From: Oscillospiraceae bacterium
Lineage (GTDB): Bacteria; Bacillota; Clostridia; Oscillospirales; Oscillospiraceae
Direction: 5' to 3'
Assembly (NCBI GenBank): GCA_009785345.1
Contig: WQWL01000021.1
Span: forward strand, 1-33,436
Length of the DNA stretch: 33,436 nt
Shown: positions 33,429 through 33,436 of the stretch, in pieces
Layout: the number at the start of each line of letters is the position of its first letter
Position numbering within the stretch: position 1 is the stretch's first letter
The notes under the pieces: generated by a model
What the model saw: only the letters and a program-made list of their open reading frames with translations
The model's database searches: none
Told to the model about the DNA's origin: nothing
Position numbers and translations under genes: made by a program

Positions 33429-33436
33429 GTAAATAG

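Overview
The window looks like a chromosomal segment of a low-GC, anaerobic, Gram-positive bacterium of the Clostridia type. This is inferred from gene content: class III (oxygen-sensitive) ribonucleotide reductase NrdD/NrdG with NrdR, RNase M5, MgtE, a DUF1292 protein, a small CD1871A-type CXXC protein and V-type ATPase subunits. AAAGGA-type ribosome-binding sites support it. No rRNA, CRISPR array, transposase or prophage gene was seen.

Layout, left to right. 1-900: a palindromic repeat, then a minus-strand tRNA operon (Val-Asp-Phe-Gly-Cys) with a consensus promoter and a hairpin terminator. 898-8742: minus-strand mgtE, an 1151-residue membrane-anchored protein built on a 30-bp tandem repeat, and a SERCA-type calcium ATPase. 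8872-14023: nrdD-nrdG-asnS on the minus strand, divergent from a YfbR-type 5'-deoxynucleotidase; an NrdR box lies between them, and nrdR itself (23645) also has an NrdR-box-like site. 14154-18664: an unrecognised minus-strand cassette of an 83-aa protein, a four-helix membrane protein and an 859-aa protein with an HEIAH zinc-protease motif, next to about 750 bp of AT-rich noncoding DNA. 19413-24100: plus-strand comEC-holA, a second copy of the repeat, rnmV and nrdR. 24414-26900: an E2/CAT-fold protein lacking its catalytic His, divergent from three shortened V-ATPase genes that correspond to stator parts only (G/H, soluble part of I, E). 26988-29338: a parvulin-like foldase, a 6S-like RNA candidate with a long hairpin beside it, and a DUF1292 protein. 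29416-30962: a redox operon of a CXXC micro-protein, a polyferredoxin membrane protein and a TlpA thioredoxin. 31066-33436: an aldose-1-epimerase-like gene divergent from an acyltransferase-3 membrane protein, and a further palindromic repeat at the edge.

Themes that connect genes: deoxynucleotide supply (nrdDG, nrdR and probably the deoxynucleotidase), RNA and translation (tRNAs, asnS, rnmV, 6S candidate), cation homeostasis (mgtE, Ca ATPase) and envelope/redox functions. The strongest candidates for something undescribed are the stator-only V-ATPase operon (25575-26900) and the HEIAH/membrane/small-protein cassette (14154-18664). Several palindromic repeat families with CGTCAT ends, or a shared TATACTCGCGAG motif, occupy the intergenic spaces.
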